DNA of 64,000 nt from CAZSAT01 sp964604675 (GCA_964604675.1 CAZSAT010000023.1:1-64000), one strand, 5' to 3'; counted from the first letter of the stretch, positions 17,564 to 26,905 are shown. A program made the numbers and translations. The notes: generated from the sequence alone by a model not told the origin.

Positions 17564-20275
17564 ATGGGCAAGCCGCTCGTCATCGTCGAGTCCCCCGCCA
17601 AGGCCCGGACCATCGCCCGCTTCCTGGGCGGCGAGTTCGAGGTCGCCGCTTCCGTGGGGCACGTTCGCGACCTTCCCGAGAGCGCGAAGGACATCCCGGC
17701 GCGGTACCGCGACAAGAAGTGGGCCCGCACGGCCGTCGATGTCGAGAACGACTTCGCGCCCCTGTACGTCCTCACCGAGCGCGGACGCGAACAGGTCAAG
17801 AAGCTGAAGCCGCTCTTGTCGGCCGCGCCCGAGCTGCTGCTCGCCACGGATGAGGACCGCGAGGGTGAGGCGATCGCCTGGCACCTGGTCGAGGTGCTCA
17901 AGCCGAAGGTCCCCATCCGCCGCCTGGTCTTCCACGAGATCACCAAGCGCGCGATCGAACAGGCGCTCGACAACGCCCGGTCCCTGGACCAGAACCTGGT
18001 CAAGGCCCAGGAGACGCGCCGCATCGTCGATCGCTTGTTCGGCTACAACGTGTCGCCCGTGCTGTGGCGCAAGGTGCGGCCCAAGCTCTCGGCCGGGCGC
18101 GTCCAGTCCGTGGCCGTGCGTCTGGTCGTCGAGCGCGAGAGGGAGCGTCTCGCGTTCCACAGCGGCACGTGGTGGGACCTGGCAGGTCAACTCTCCGCAG
18201 ACGACGAGGAGTTCCGCGCCAACGTGGTCGAGTTGGGCGGCCAGCGTGTCGCCACCGGGAGGGACTTCGACCCCGCCACGGGTGCCCTCAAGGCCGGCAG
18301 CAAGGCGCTGCTCCTCGACGAAGCGGCTGCGAAGTCCGTCGTGGCCCGGCTGGTCGGCCAGACCGGCAAGGTCACGCGCCGCGAAGCCAAGCCCTTCAAG
18401 GAACGCCCCGCGCCGCCCTTCACCACCTCCACCCTCCAACAGGAGGCCAACCGGAAGCTCCGATGGTCGGCGCGCCGGACGATGCAGGTCGCGCAGCGCC
18501 TGTACGAAAACGGCTGGATCACCTACATGCGCACGGACTCCATGAGCCTCTCGGCGGAGGCCGTGGCGGCTGCCCGGAAGCTGGTCGAGCACGAGTTCGG
18601 ATCCGACTACCTCCCGCCGAAGCCCCGCACCTACCGGACCAAGGCCAAGGGCGCGCAGGAGGCCCACGAGGCCATCCGGCCGGCCGGCGAGCGCTTTCGC
18701 GAGGCCGCGGACTGCCGCAAGGCGATGGGCGACGAAGCCGCACGGCTCTACGACGTGGTGCTGAAGCGCACGCTCGCCTGCCAGATGGCGGATGCGCGCG
18801 GCGAACGTGCCACCCTCGAGGTCACGGTCGACGATGCGCTGCTCCGCACGAGCGGCAAGACCTACCTCTTCGCCGGGTTCCGTCGGGTCTACGTGCGCGA
18901 CATGGACGAGGAGGAGGCGTCCGACGCTCTCGCCGAGCGGGTGCTGCCAGCCCTGCAGCCCGGCGATGCCACCACTCTGGACGGTCTCGAGGCCGCATCC
19001 CACGACACGCAGCCGCCGTCTCGCCTGACCGAGGCAAGCCTCGTCAAGCAGCTCGAGGCGCGAGGCATCGGTCGCCCGTCGACCTACGCCAGCATCATCG
19101 ACACGATCCTCCGGCGTGGGTACGTCTTCAAGCGCGGCACCACGCTCATCCCGACCTGGACGGCCTTCGCCGTCACCCGGCTGATGGAGTCGCACTTCGA
19201 GGCCCTCGTCGACTACGACTTCACCGCGAAGCTCGAGAGCGGACTGGACGAGATTGCCGAGGGCCGCGCCGAACGCCTCGGCTACCTCACGGACTTCTAC
19301 TCGGGCTCCGGTCGACACCCGGGCCTGGTGCCCCTCATCGAGCTCGCCCAGGCGAACGCGGACCCGCGAACGGTGTGCACCATCACCCTCGGCAAGAGCT
19401 CGGATGGCCACGACGTCGACGTCCGCGTCGGCCGATTCGGCCCCTTCGTCTCCTACGATGGCGCCACCCGCTCCCTGCCCGATGACATGGCGCCTGACGA
19501 GCTCTCGCTGGAGAAGGCGCTCGAGCTCGTGCTCAGCCAGCCCGATGGCCCTCGTGTGCTCGGCACCGACCCCGAGACCAAGCTCGAAGTCACGCTGCGC
19601 GACGGGCGCTTCGGCCCCTACGTGCAGCTCGGCGAGCAGCCCGAAGGCAAGAAGGCCCAGAAGCCGAAGCGAGCGAGTGTGCCCAAGGGCACGCCGCTGG
19701 AAGACGTCGACCTCGCCTCCGCCCTCACCTGGCTCGCGCTGCCCCGCGTGGTCGGCGAGACACCGGAAGGGCAGGTCGTGCTGGCCAAGAACGGTCGGTT
19801 CGGCCCCTACATCGACGTGGAGGGACTCAAGGACGGGCGGCGGAGCCTGGGAGACGACCTGTCGCCCTACACGGTCACCCTGGCCGAGGCCATGGAGCTC
19901 CTCTCGAAGCCGAAGCAGCGGCGCGGCGTCAAGGTGCTGCGCGAGCTCGGAAAGGACGCCGAAGGACGAGGTATCGAGCTCCGCAGTGGTCGCTACGGCC
20001 CCTACATCACCGATGGAGAGACGAACGCCACGCTGAAGCGCGGCATGGACGCCGACGCCCTCACCCTGGAGGAGGCGAACGTCATGCTCCAGCACAAGCG
20101 CGACAACCCGAGCACGAAGCGAAAGAAGGCACCGGCCAAGAAGAAGACGGCGGCCAAGAAGAAGACGGCGGCCAAGAAGAAGGCACCGGCCAAGAAGAAG
20201 ACCACGGCCAAGAAGACAGCAGCGAAGAAGGCCCCGAAGAAGAAGGCCACCGCGAAGGCCCCCTCGGACGCCTGA
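17564..20275 (+). CDS. topA: DNA topoisomerase I with lysine-rich C-terminal tail
   Basis: A 903-residue type IA topoisomerase that relaxes negative supercoils. The Toprim domain opens the protein (VIVESPAKA, then the acidic DEDREGEAIAWH), and the catalytic tyrosine is in WITYMRTDSM. After the core come four GRFGPY-type C-terminal repeats instead of the cysteine zinc ribbons of E. coli TopA, and the last 55 residues are a Lys/Ala/Pro repeat (AKKKTAAKKK units) like eukaryotic histone H1. Similar basic tails in actinobacterial TopA aid processive relaxation. The ATG at 17564 has GGAG upstream. It is convergent with the Smg-like gene, 6 bases apart. Confidence 0.95.
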   Translation: MGKPLVIVESPAKARTIARFLGGEFEVAASVGHVRDLPESAKDIPARYRDKKWARTAVDVENDFAPLYVLTERGREQVKKLKPLLSAAPELLLATDEDREGEAIAWHLVEVLKPKVPIRRLVFHEITKRAIEQALDNARSLDQNLVKAQETRRIVDRLFGYNVSPVLWRKVRPKLSAGRVQSVAVRLVVERERERLAFHSGTWWDLAGQLSADDEEFRANVVELGGQRVATGRDFDPATGALKAGSKALLLDEAAAKSVVARLVGQTGKVTRREAKPFKERPAPPFTTSTLQQEANRKLRWSARRTMQVAQRLYENGWITYMRTDSMSLSAEAVAAARKLVEHEFGSDYLPPKPRTYRTKAKGAQEAHEAIRPAGERFREAADCRKAMGDEAARLYDVVLKRTLACQMADARGERATLEVTVDDALLRTSGKTYLFAGFRRVYVRDMDEEEASDALAERVLPALQPGDATTLDGLEAASHDTQPPSRLTEASLVKQLEARGIGRPSTYASIIDTILRRGYVFKRGTTLIPTWTAFAVTRLMESHFEALVDYDFTAKLESGLDEIAEGRAERLGYLTDFYSGSGRHPGLVPLIELAQANADPRTVCTITLGKSSDGHDVDVRVGRFGPFVSYDGATRSLPDDMAPDELSLEKALELVLSQPDGPRVLGTDPETKLEVTLRDGRFGPYVQLGEQPEGKKAQKPKRASVPKGTPLEDVDLASALTWLALPRVVGETPEGQVVLAKNGRFGPYIDVEGLKDGRRSLGDDLSPYTVTLAEAMELLSKPKQRRGVKVLRELGKDAEGRGIELRSGRYGPYITDGETNATLKRGMDADALTLEEANVMLQHKRDNPSTKRKKAPAKKKTAAKKKTAAKKKAPAKKKTTAKKTAAKKAPKKKATAKAPSDA

Positions 20276-20281
20276 GGCGCC

Positions 20282-20533
20282 TCAACCGAACAGCAGACGC
20301 CACTCCAGCGTGAGGAGGCGTGCCTGCTCCTCCTCGGACGGAGGCACCTCGAAGAGGAGTGCAGCGACCTCCCTTCGCAGGTGCGCCCCGCTCAACGGCT
20401 CCTCGGCGCCCTGCAACCGCACCGCCAGGGCATCGAGCGCGGCGTGGTCCAGGTGCCCGAGCTCCACGAGCGCGTGCAGCAGCTGCTGGGCTTCGGACGT
20501 GAGGGCCAGCGAGAGGTTCTCAGCAGAGCTCAT
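20282..20533 (-). CDS. Short Smg/DUF494-like protein
   Basis: An 83-residue helical protein. Its sequence (QQLLHALVELGHLDHAALD ... REVAALLFEVP) resembles the C-terminal half of Smg (DUF494), including the leucine-rich helices and the VLF.VP-like end, and smg sits between dprA and topA in E. coli and many proteobacteria, exactly as here. The usual N-terminal half (about 60-70 residues) is absent. Its ATG lies inside the dprA 3' end (14-base overlap). Function of Smg is not established. The match is by eye and by position only. Confidence 0.5.
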   Translation of the reverse strand: MSSAENLSLALTSEAQQLLHALVELGHLDHAALDALAVRLQGAEEPLSGAHLRREVAALLFEVPPSEEEQARLLTLEWRLLFG

Positions 20534-21542
20534 ACCGGTGGTCGGCTAACCGACGGACTGTCCCGGTCAACTCGAGCAGGGACAGAACCGTTCGGGTGTC
20601 GCGACTCGGGAGCTCGAGCTCTCGGCTGAGCTGCGGTACCGACGCGGGACCGGCCGACAGGGTGCGGACCACGACGGCGGACGGCGAATCACGCACGGCG
20701 AGCAACGACAGCACGCTCGCCGGTGTCCGGTAGAGGCGAGCGCCACCCTCCAGCAGGTCGAGCACTCCGGCGGACGCTGGCGCATGGATCGGCCCGGGAA
20801 CACCGAACACGGGCCGCCCGAGCTGCGCGGCGTGCCGCGCGGTGATCAGCGCGCCACTCCGGGTGGCAGCTTCGACGACGACCGTGGCCTCGCCGAGCGC
20901 CGCAAGCACGCGGTTCCGACGGGGAAAGGTGTGCCGCGATGGCGGGTCGCCCGGCGGCAACTTCACCGCAGTCTACAATGGGAGCGACCTCCGCAACAGC
21001 CCCTCGCGAGCCAGGCGCGCATGCAGCTTCCGTGCACCGTACGACGGCGCGTGGTCCAAGCCAGCGCCTAGCACCGCAATCGTTCCTCCAGCATCGAGTG
21101 CGCCCTCGTGCGCCGACGTGTCCACCCCCCGCGCGGCGCCGGAGACGAGCACGCCACCCGCCTGGGCGACCGCTCGGCCGAGGTCTCGCGCGACGCCCCG
21201 CCCGTACGACGTACACGCCCTCGAACCCACCACGGTGATCCCAGGCCGGTCGAGCAGATCCAGGCGACCGCGCAAGCACACGAGGGCGGGTGGGCTGGAG
21301 AGCTCCAGCAGGGACGCTGGGTAGCGATCGTCGTCCACGGTCCACCACACGCCGTCGAAGGGCTGAGGGCAGGTGTCCGGCAAGCTGGCTACCAGACGAG
21401 GCGGCACGCCGTGCGCGAGCAAGATGCTCTCGGGTGCCTGCTCGAAGCCCTGGCGGCCGAGGAGGCTCAGGACGGGCCGAACGTCGAAACCACTGGACCA
21501 CCGCGCTGCGGCGATCCAACGGGCGGGAATCTGGGAGGTCAC
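20520..21542 (-). pseudogene. dprA: DprA (DNA processing protein) interrupted by an in-frame amber codon
   Basis: Two adjacent reading frames in the same phase make up one DprA. The upstream part (GTG 21542 to TAG 20973-20975, 189 residues) has the Rossmann-like core with VVGSRACTSYG and SGAARGVDTSAHEGAL. The downstream part (20520-20972) starts within the conserved loop and has FPRRNRVLAALGEA and the winged-helix-like end. Relative to other DprA proteins the break falls in an extra block of about eight codons (RRSLPL-stop-T) between LAREGLL and AVKLPPG. DprA loads RecA on incoming single-stranded DNA in transformation. Without readthrough, the product lacks the end of its DNA-binding domain. 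It overlaps the Smg-like start. Confidence 0.8.
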
Positions 21543-21590
21543 GCTTCCATACCTTCTGGAAGCGGACGCGAACGGACCCGCTCTGTAGCG

Positions 21591-22664
21591 CTACTCGATG
21601 GTCATCGCCACGCGATCGCCCGCAACGACTCGCCGCGCGGCGTCCGTGACGACGGCCGTGGCGTGATCTTCTTCGACCCGCACCACCACCACGCGACCAA
21701 CGACCTGCTGAGGGATCTTGTCGTCCCAGCCATTGATGTCCACGCCTTCGTCGCGACGATGGATCGTGTAGAAGGTATCGCCGACCTGCACGCCGTCGCT
21801 CCGCCCAACATCGAGGAACACCGTGGCGGCGTCCGCCTCCAGGATGGCCAGCTGGTTCAGACGCTCCACCACCACGCCATCGAGATCGCCGCGCGGTGGA
21901 GTGACGCCAACCCGGGTCACGACCGGCATGACCGGACCAACCAGATCGCCACGCTCGGCCTCGATGAACGAGGTGCGGATTTCCGCCGTTGCGACGTTGC
22001 CTTCCGTGTGCACGATCACGGCGTCGGCCACGATCTGGAACAGGTGCCCGTACTTCTTCCGCCGGGTCTCGGGGTGCTTGACCTTCTTGATTCGACGGAA
22101 GAGCTGCACGACGTCGCCGCACTCCACACCTTCGATGTCGTCGAGCTCGAGGTACACGAGGTCGAGCTCACCCAACCAGAGGTTGCCGGTCTTGGCACCA
22201 TAGACAACGCCCAGGGTCTGGACCTCCTTCTTGTCGGCCAGGAAGCCAGGCGAGCTGAAGTCAGCTTGGGGCTTGCTGGTCTCGAAGCGCACGTCCGGAC
22301 CGCACTCCGCCGGGGCGGTGTCGTAGTCGTAGCTCGCGACGATGTAGCCCTCGGGAACGCCACCATCCTCCAGGTCGACCCTCGGCGGCTCGAGCAACGT
22401 ACCTGGCGTGAACCGGATGCGGTTGCCCGGGTAGATCCAGTGCGGGTTGGTGATGTAGTCGTTGATCGACCACAGCCGGGGCCAGTAGTACGGGTTGCCC
22501 AGGAACTTGTAGGAGATGTCCCACAAGGTGTCCCCGGCGGTGATGCCGTAGAACTCGGGCGGCGCCGAAGGCTCGGCGACGGTCGGTTCGGTCAGCGACA
22601 GCAGATCCTGGGCTGATGCAGTCGGGCCCATCGTGAGCCCCATCAGCACGCACAACTTCAGCAT
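21591..22664 (-). CDS. Exported LysM-domain protein
   Basis: A 357-residue protein with a signal peptide (about residues 1-18, cleavage after ASA) and one LysM domain at about 38-90 (YGITAGDTLWDISYKFLGNPYYWPRLW ... NPHWIYPGNRIRF), which binds peptidoglycan glycan chains. The remaining 260 residues are beta-rich with no recognised catalytic motif. Such LysM proteins next to dprA-topA are frequent in Myxococcota and Desulfobacterota. The start follows TTGGAGAGCC. It is probably a periplasmic wall-binding protein of unknown role; a peptidase domain is not evident. Confidence 0.85.
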   Translation of the reverse strand: MLKLCVLMGLTMGPTASAQDLLSLTEPTVAEPSAPPEFYGITAGDTLWDISYKFLGNPYYWPRLWSINDYITNPHWIYPGNRIRFTPGTLLEPPRVDLEDGGVPEGYIVASYDYDTAPAECGPDVRFETSKPQADFSSPGFLADKKEVQTLGVVYGAKTGNLWLGELDLVYLELDDIEGVECGDVVQLFRRIKKVKHPETRRKKYGHLFQIVADAVIVHTEGNVATAEIRTSFIEAERGDLVGPVMPVVTRVGVTPPRGDLDGVVVERLNQLAILEADAATVFLDVGRSDGVQVGDTFYTIHRRDEGVDINGWDDKIPQQVVGRVVVVRVEEDHATAVVTDAARRVVAGDRVAMTIE

Positions 22665-22728
22665 GGGCTCTCCAAGAGTCCTCAGCGGCCATCATGCTCC
22701 GTGAGGCCGCCAGAGTCAATGTGGGCGC

Positions 22729-23076
22729 TCAGCAGCCCTCGCGGCCGTAGTCGTCGGAGTGCCGGACGACGTCGTCCAGGTGCGGCGTCGAGACCTCGTA
22801 GACCTCGCAGTCGGTGACCGCGGTCATGCGATGACGGGCTCCCGGCGCGATGTGCCGCGCCTCGCCGGGGCCCAGTCGATGCAACACGAGCTCACCGTCC
22901 ACACCGGACAGCTCCAGGTCCATCGTCCCGGTCGCCACGCGAACGGTCTCCTCCTTCACCTCGTGGTGCTGGAGGCTGAGCCGGTGGCCAGCCTTGATGT
23001 ACAGGACCTTGCCTACGTAGTCGTGGGTCTCCGCCCAGATCTCTTCGTGCCCCCAGGGCTTGTCGACGCGCCGCAC
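22729..23076 (-). CDS. Cupin protein, mannose-6-phosphate isomerase type II-like
   Basis: A 115-residue single-domain cupin. It starts with VDKPWGHEEIWAE and has the metal-binding pattern SLQHHEVKEET plus the later HIAPGARHRM strand, both as in the C-terminal isomerase domain of ManC/AlgA. The companion nucleotidyltransferase domain is missing, so the substrate is uncertain; a stand-alone sugar-phosphate isomerase or a sugar-binding regulator are both possible. Its GTG start overlaps the SPOR gene stop (TAGTG), so they are coupled. Confidence 0.75.
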   Translation of the reverse strand: MRRVDKPWGHEEIWAETHDYVGKVLYIKAGHRLSLQHHEVKEETVRVATGTMDLELSGVDGELVLHRLGPGEARHIAPGARHRMTAVTDCEVYEVSTPHLDDVVRHSDDYGREGC

Positions 23077-23735
23077 TATTGGACCTCGGTCACCATCAAG
23101 TCGGACTGACCGAGGGACTCGCCCAGCTCCAGAGCAGCCTTCTCGGCCGCTCCCTTGGTTCCATAAGGCCCGATCCGCACGCGATACCAGGTCTGACCCT
23201 TCACGAAGGCTTCGATCCTGTAGGCGCTGTGATCCTGCTCACGGAGCGCAACCACGCGAGCCTCGGCCTCATCGAGGGTTGGAAATGCGGCCACCTGGAC
23301 CGCCCACCCATCGGTGGGAACGCCGTCGCCGGGCACTGGAGGTACCGGGGCCGTCTCGACGGGCGCTTCGACGAGCGCCACCACGGGGACCTCGTCGACA
23401 GGCTCCACCACGTCGGGCACGACGACCTCGAGCTCAGCGGCCTTGAGCTGGTCGGGGAAGCTCAGGGTGCCGGCCTGGGCGGTGGGCAGCTCCGCGGCCG
23501 CCGCCTCTTCGACCCGCGCGAGCAGATCCGCCAGGCTGTCTGCCTGCTCGGCACCGCCCACCAACGTGGCCACGGGTGCAACCGGCACCTCGATGGCGCC
23601 CTGGCGCTTTCCGACCGTCAGCCCCACGAAGAACGCGAGCGCGGCCAGGAAGAGGGTCGTGGTTCCCAGCGCGGCCAGGTGGCCTTGGGTGAGCCAGTAC
23701 TGGCCGGGACCTCGAAGTCGTGACGCTTCTCTCAT
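23076..23735 (-). CDS. SPOR-domain membrane protein
   Basis: A 219-residue inner-membrane protein with one transmembrane helix (about residues 20-42), a Pro/Val/Glu-rich periplasmic stretch, and a C-terminal SPOR domain (about 143-215; WAVQVAAFPTLDEAEA ... YRVRIGPYGTKGAAEKA). SPOR domains bind denuded peptidoglycan strands at the septum, so it is likely a division-associated wall protein, similar in layout to FtsN. No catalytic domain is attached. A TATACT box lies 7 bases upstream of the ATG, so its mRNA may be leaderless. Confidence 0.88.
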   Translation of the reverse strand: MREASRLRGPGQYWLTQGHLAALGTTTLFLAALAFFVGLTVGKRQGAIEVPVAPVATLVGGAEQADSLADLLARVEEAAAAELPTAQAGTLSFPDQLKAAELEVVVPDVVEPVDEVPVVALVEAPVETAPVPPVPGDGVPTDGWAVQVAAFPTLDEAEARVVALREQDHSAYRIEAFVKGQTWYRVRIGPYGTKGAAEKAALELGESLGQSDLMVTEVQ

Positions 23736-23742
23736 CCCATGC

Positions 23743-23772
23743 AGTATAAGGCGATCTCAGTCGTCTTGACAC
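23743..23772 (-). promoter_or_regulatory. Candidate sigma70 promoter for the SPOR gene
   Basis: On the minus strand GTGTCA and TATACT are separated by 18 bases. The -10 box ends 7 bases before the ATG, so transcription would begin at or near the start codon. It lies in the 3' end of the ylxP-like gene and would allow the SPOR-cupin-LysM genes to be expressed apart from the infB operon. Confidence 0.45.
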
Positions 23773-24095
23773 GACAAGAGATCTGCCGGGATCCACGATC
23801 CCGGCTCGTCGCTCAGCTTGAAGGCCTCGAGCCGGTGGTCCACCACCTCGGCAAGCCACGCCTCTTCGACGGTGCGGCGCGCGGCCTCCAGGCGACTCAC
23901 GACCTGCGAGCGCTCACCGCCCACCACGGCAAAGCCGATGACCAGCCGATCCAGTCGATCGGCCTCGCCCACCTCGGCGCCCGCCAGGTCCAGCCGCGCC
24001 ACACACCCGAAGACGCGAGCGCGCAGTGCGCGCTTGTCCTTCAGGGAGCGCGCCTGACGCACGCGGAAGCTCAACCGGAGCGCTCCGACCCACAT
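23757..24095 (-). CDS. DUF503/YlxP family protein
   Basis: A 112-residue small cytosolic protein with the family signature: RQARSLKDKRALRARV near the N-terminus and FAVVGGERSQVVSRLE in the middle. YlxP homologues lie between infB and rbfA in many genomes and have been linked to ribosome maturation, though the mechanism is unclear. The ATG at 24095 lies two bases after the infB stop. Here rbfA does not follow; the next gene is the SPOR protein. Confidence 0.85.
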   Translation of the reverse strand: MWVGALRLSFRVRQARSLKDKRALRARVFGCVARLDLAGAEVGEADRLDRLVIGFAVVGGERSQVVSRLEAARRTVEEAWLAEVVDHRLEAFKLSDEPGSWIPADLLSCQDD

Positions 24096-24097
24096 GA

Positions 24098-26785
24098 TCA
24101 GGCCGTGCGAGCGACGGCCTCGACGATGAAGGTCTCCACGACGTCGCCTTCCTTGACGTCGTGGAAGTTCTCCAGCCCGAGACCACACTCGTACCCGCTC
24201 TGGACTTCCTTGGCGTCGTTCTTGAAGCGCTTCAGCGAGGCGAGCTTGCCTTCCCAGACGATCACGCCGTCGCGCACGAGGCGGGCCTGGTTGTTTCGAC
24301 CGAGCTGGCCGTCGGTGACCATGCAACCGGCCACCGCGCCGATCTTCGGAATGTGGAAGACCTTGCGCACCTCGGCGGACCCCTGGTGGCGCTCGACGTA
24401 CTCGGGCTCCAAGAGACCGACGAGGGCGTTCTTCACGTCGTCGAGGAGCTCGTAGATGACCTTGTAGCCGCGCACTTCGACGCCGGCCGCCTCGGCCGCC
24501 CTTCGGGCCTTCGCGTCCGGGCGCACGTTGAAGCCGAAGCAGATGGCGCCGTTGGCGCTGGCCAGCGTGATGTCGGATTCGACGATGGCACCCACGCCGC
24601 TGTGAAGCACGCGGATCTCAGCGCCTTCCACCTCGAGCTTCTCGAGCGACCCCTTGAGGGCCTCCAGCGAGCCCTGGACATCGGACTTCAGGATGATGAG
24701 GAGCTTCTTGATCTCCTCGGCCGCCTGCTGCTTGAAGAGATCCTGCAGGGTGAGCTTGCGACCGTTGTTGAGCGCGGCGACCCGCGCGATCTCCGCACGG
24801 TGCTCGGCCAGCTGCTTGGCATCCTTGTCGCTCCCCACCACGACGAAGTTGTCGCCCGCTGCGGGCACCTCGTTCATGCCGAAGATCTCCACGGGCGTGG
24901 ACGGACCAGCGCTCTTGATCTTCTTGCCGCGGTGATCGACCATGGCGCGAACCCGGCCATAGGCGTTGCCCAACACGATCGGCTGGCCACGCTCGAGCGT
25001 GCCCTTCTCCACGAGGATGGTGGCGACCGCACCCTTGCCCTTCTCGAGGCGCGCCTCGAGCACGGTGCCCTCAGCGTGGCGCTCCGCATTGGCGGTGTAC
25101 TCCTCGAGCTCGGCCACGAGGAGCACGGCGTCGAGCAGGGCGTCGAGACCCGTGCCCTTGAGCGCAGAGACGTCGACCATCATGGTCTCGCCACCGTATT
25201 CCTCGGGGACCAGCCCGAACTCCATGAGCTTCTGCCGAATCTCGCCCGGGTTGACACCCGGCTTGTCGCACTTGTTGACGGCGACGACGATGGGCACGTC
25301 GGCCGCCTTGGCGTGGTTGATCGACTCGATGGTCTGCGGCATGACGCCATCGTCCGCAGCCACCACGAGGATGACGATGTCGGTGGCGCCGGCGCCCCGA
25401 GCCCGCATCTCGGTGAAGGCTTCGTGACCCGGGGTGTCGAGGAAGGTGACCAGCTGGCCCTTCCGGTCGACCTGGTAGGCGCCGATGTGCTGGGTGATCC
25501 CGCCGGCCTCACCCGCAGCCACCTTGGCATTGCGGATGGAGTCCAACAGCGTCGTCTTTCCGTGGTCCACGTGACCCATCACCGTGACCACCGGCGGGCG
25601 GGACGATCCGCCCTCCTCCTCGCTGGCATCGTCCACCGAGATGAGGTGGTCGTCCTCCTGGAAGCCGACGTTCACCACCTCGTACTCGAACTCGGTCGCC
25701 ACGAGCTGGGCAGTTTCGAGATCGAGCTGCTCGTTGACCGTGGCCATCACGCCCATGCCCATGAGGTGACGGATGAGCTCGTTCGCCTTCTTGCCCATCT
25801 CGTGGGCAAGCTGGCCGACCGAGACCGAGTTGTCGATCATCACCTTGCGCTTCTGCGCCTTCGGCGGCGGCGAGGCCTTCTTCGGTCCGCTGCGCTTGCC
25901 CTTCCTGCGGCGACGGCTACCCGGGTAGTCGTCCATGAAGGCTTCGACGCGGGTGCGCCGGTTCCGGCGGGCGGGAGGTCGACCCCGACCCGCGGGCTTG
26001 CGCCGATCTTCGGTCTTGGTGGCGTCGTTGCCGGGCGTACCGGGTTGGGCAGCAGGCTTTGCCCACCGATCCTGCGGCTTCTCCTGGTTCGCGTTGGCGC
26101 GGGCGGCGCTCGCGCGCGGGTTGGAGGGATCCCAGCCATCAGGGGCCTGGATGACCGCCTTTCCGAGACCCGGCAGCTTGGGGCGCGCGCTCTTCACCGG
26201 TTCCTTGGGAGCTCCGAACGAGGGCAACGACGGCATGGCCGGCGCAGCCTCCTCGACAGGGGCCGCCTCGACGAGCTCCGCTTCCACGGGCGCGGCTTCC
26301 GCCTCCGGTGCGGTCTCGGGGGCCGCCTCGGCTTCGACGGGCGGCGCGGCCTCGACCGAGGGCTTGGCGGTGGTCTGCGCAGGCTCGACGACGACCTGGG
26401 CCTCTTCCGCCCCCGGCTCGGGCGCGGGAGCGACTTCGACCGGCTCCGGAGCAGCCTCGACAGGCTCCGCCGCTTCGACGACCGGCTCCGGCGTGGGGGG
26501 CTGCTCGACGACCGGCACAGCCTCCTCGACGGGGCCCGGCACCGGCTCGACGGCTTCGGCGACGATCGGCTCCACCGTGGGCTTGGCGGGCGCGACGGCG
26601 CGACGGGTCGCGCCCATCGCACCGAGCTTCGGCTTTTCAGGTGCCTTGCGACGCCGACGGATCACGCCCTTCGCGACGCGGGTGTCGGTCTTCGGACCGC
26701 TCGACCCCGCCTCGGGGGCTTCGCCGCGCGTACGGCGTGGCACGGACGTGCGCTCGATGCGATCGAGGAGGTCTTTCTTGGACAT
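24098..26785 (-). CDS. infB: Translation initiation factor IF-2
   Basis: An 895-residue GTPase that positions initiator tRNA on the 30S subunit. After an N-terminal IF2_N motif (SKKDLLDRIERTSV) comes an unusually Pro/Ala/Glu/Val-rich linker of about 200 residues, a second IF2_N domain (about 325-375), the G domain with GHVDHGKTT, DTPGHEAF and NKCDKP, and beta-barrel domains to the end. The ATG at 26785 has GGAAAG upstream. It sits in the conserved nusA-ylxR-infB order, 120 bases after ylxR. The low-complexity linker is common in Myxococcota IF-2. Confidence 0.96.
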   Translation of the reverse strand: MSKKDLLDRIERTSVPRRTRGEAPEAGSSGPKTDTRVAKGVIRRRRKAPEKPKLGAMGATRRAVAPAKPTVEPIVAEAVEPVPGPVEEAVPVVEQPPTPEPVVEAAEPVEAAPEPVEVAPAPEPGAEEAQVVVEPAQTTAKPSVEAAPPVEAEAAPETAPEAEAAPVEAELVEAAPVEEAAPAMPSLPSFGAPKEPVKSARPKLPGLGKAVIQAPDGWDPSNPRASAARANANQEKPQDRWAKPAAQPGTPGNDATKTEDRRKPAGRGRPPARRNRRTRVEAFMDDYPGSRRRRKGKRSGPKKASPPPKAQKRKVMIDNSVSVGQLAHEMGKKANELIRHLMGMGVMATVNEQLDLETAQLVATEFEYEVVNVGFQEDDHLISVDDASEEEGGSSRPPVVTVMGHVDHGKTTLLDSIRNAKVAAGEAGGITQHIGAYQVDRKGQLVTFLDTPGHEAFTEMRARGAGATDIVILVVAADDGVMPQTIESINHAKAADVPIVVAVNKCDKPGVNPGEIRQKLMEFGLVPEEYGGETMMVDVSALKGTGLDALLDAVLLVAELEEYTANAERHAEGTVLEARLEKGKGAVATILVEKGTLERGQPIVLGNAYGRVRAMVDHRGKKIKSAGPSTPVEIFGMNEVPAAGDNFVVVGSDKDAKQLAEHRAEIARVAALNNGRKLTLQDLFKQQAAEEIKKLLIILKSDVQGSLEALKGSLEKLEVEGAEIRVLHSGVGAIVESDITLASANGAICFGFNVRPDAKARRAAEAAGVEVRGYKVIYELLDDVKNALVGLLEPEYVERHQGSAEVRKVFHIPKIGAVAGCMVTDGQLGRNNQARLVRDGVIVWEGKLASLKRFKNDAKEVQSGYECGLGLENFHDVKEGDVVETFIVEAVARTA

Positions 26786-26905
26786 GCTTTCCAGGTTCTG
26801 CAGGCGGAGCCGGCAGCTTGGCGGGACCGTGGGTCCGTGCCGATGGCGACGATGCACACCGCACCACGCCCGGCGAGGACGGCCTCGCGAGAGGACCGTG
26901 CCGGC

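Noticed and set aside
17564..20095. A long minus-strand frame opposite topA joined to xerC
   Set aside because: Only the last 291 codons (xerC) are protein-like; the rest is antisense to topA.
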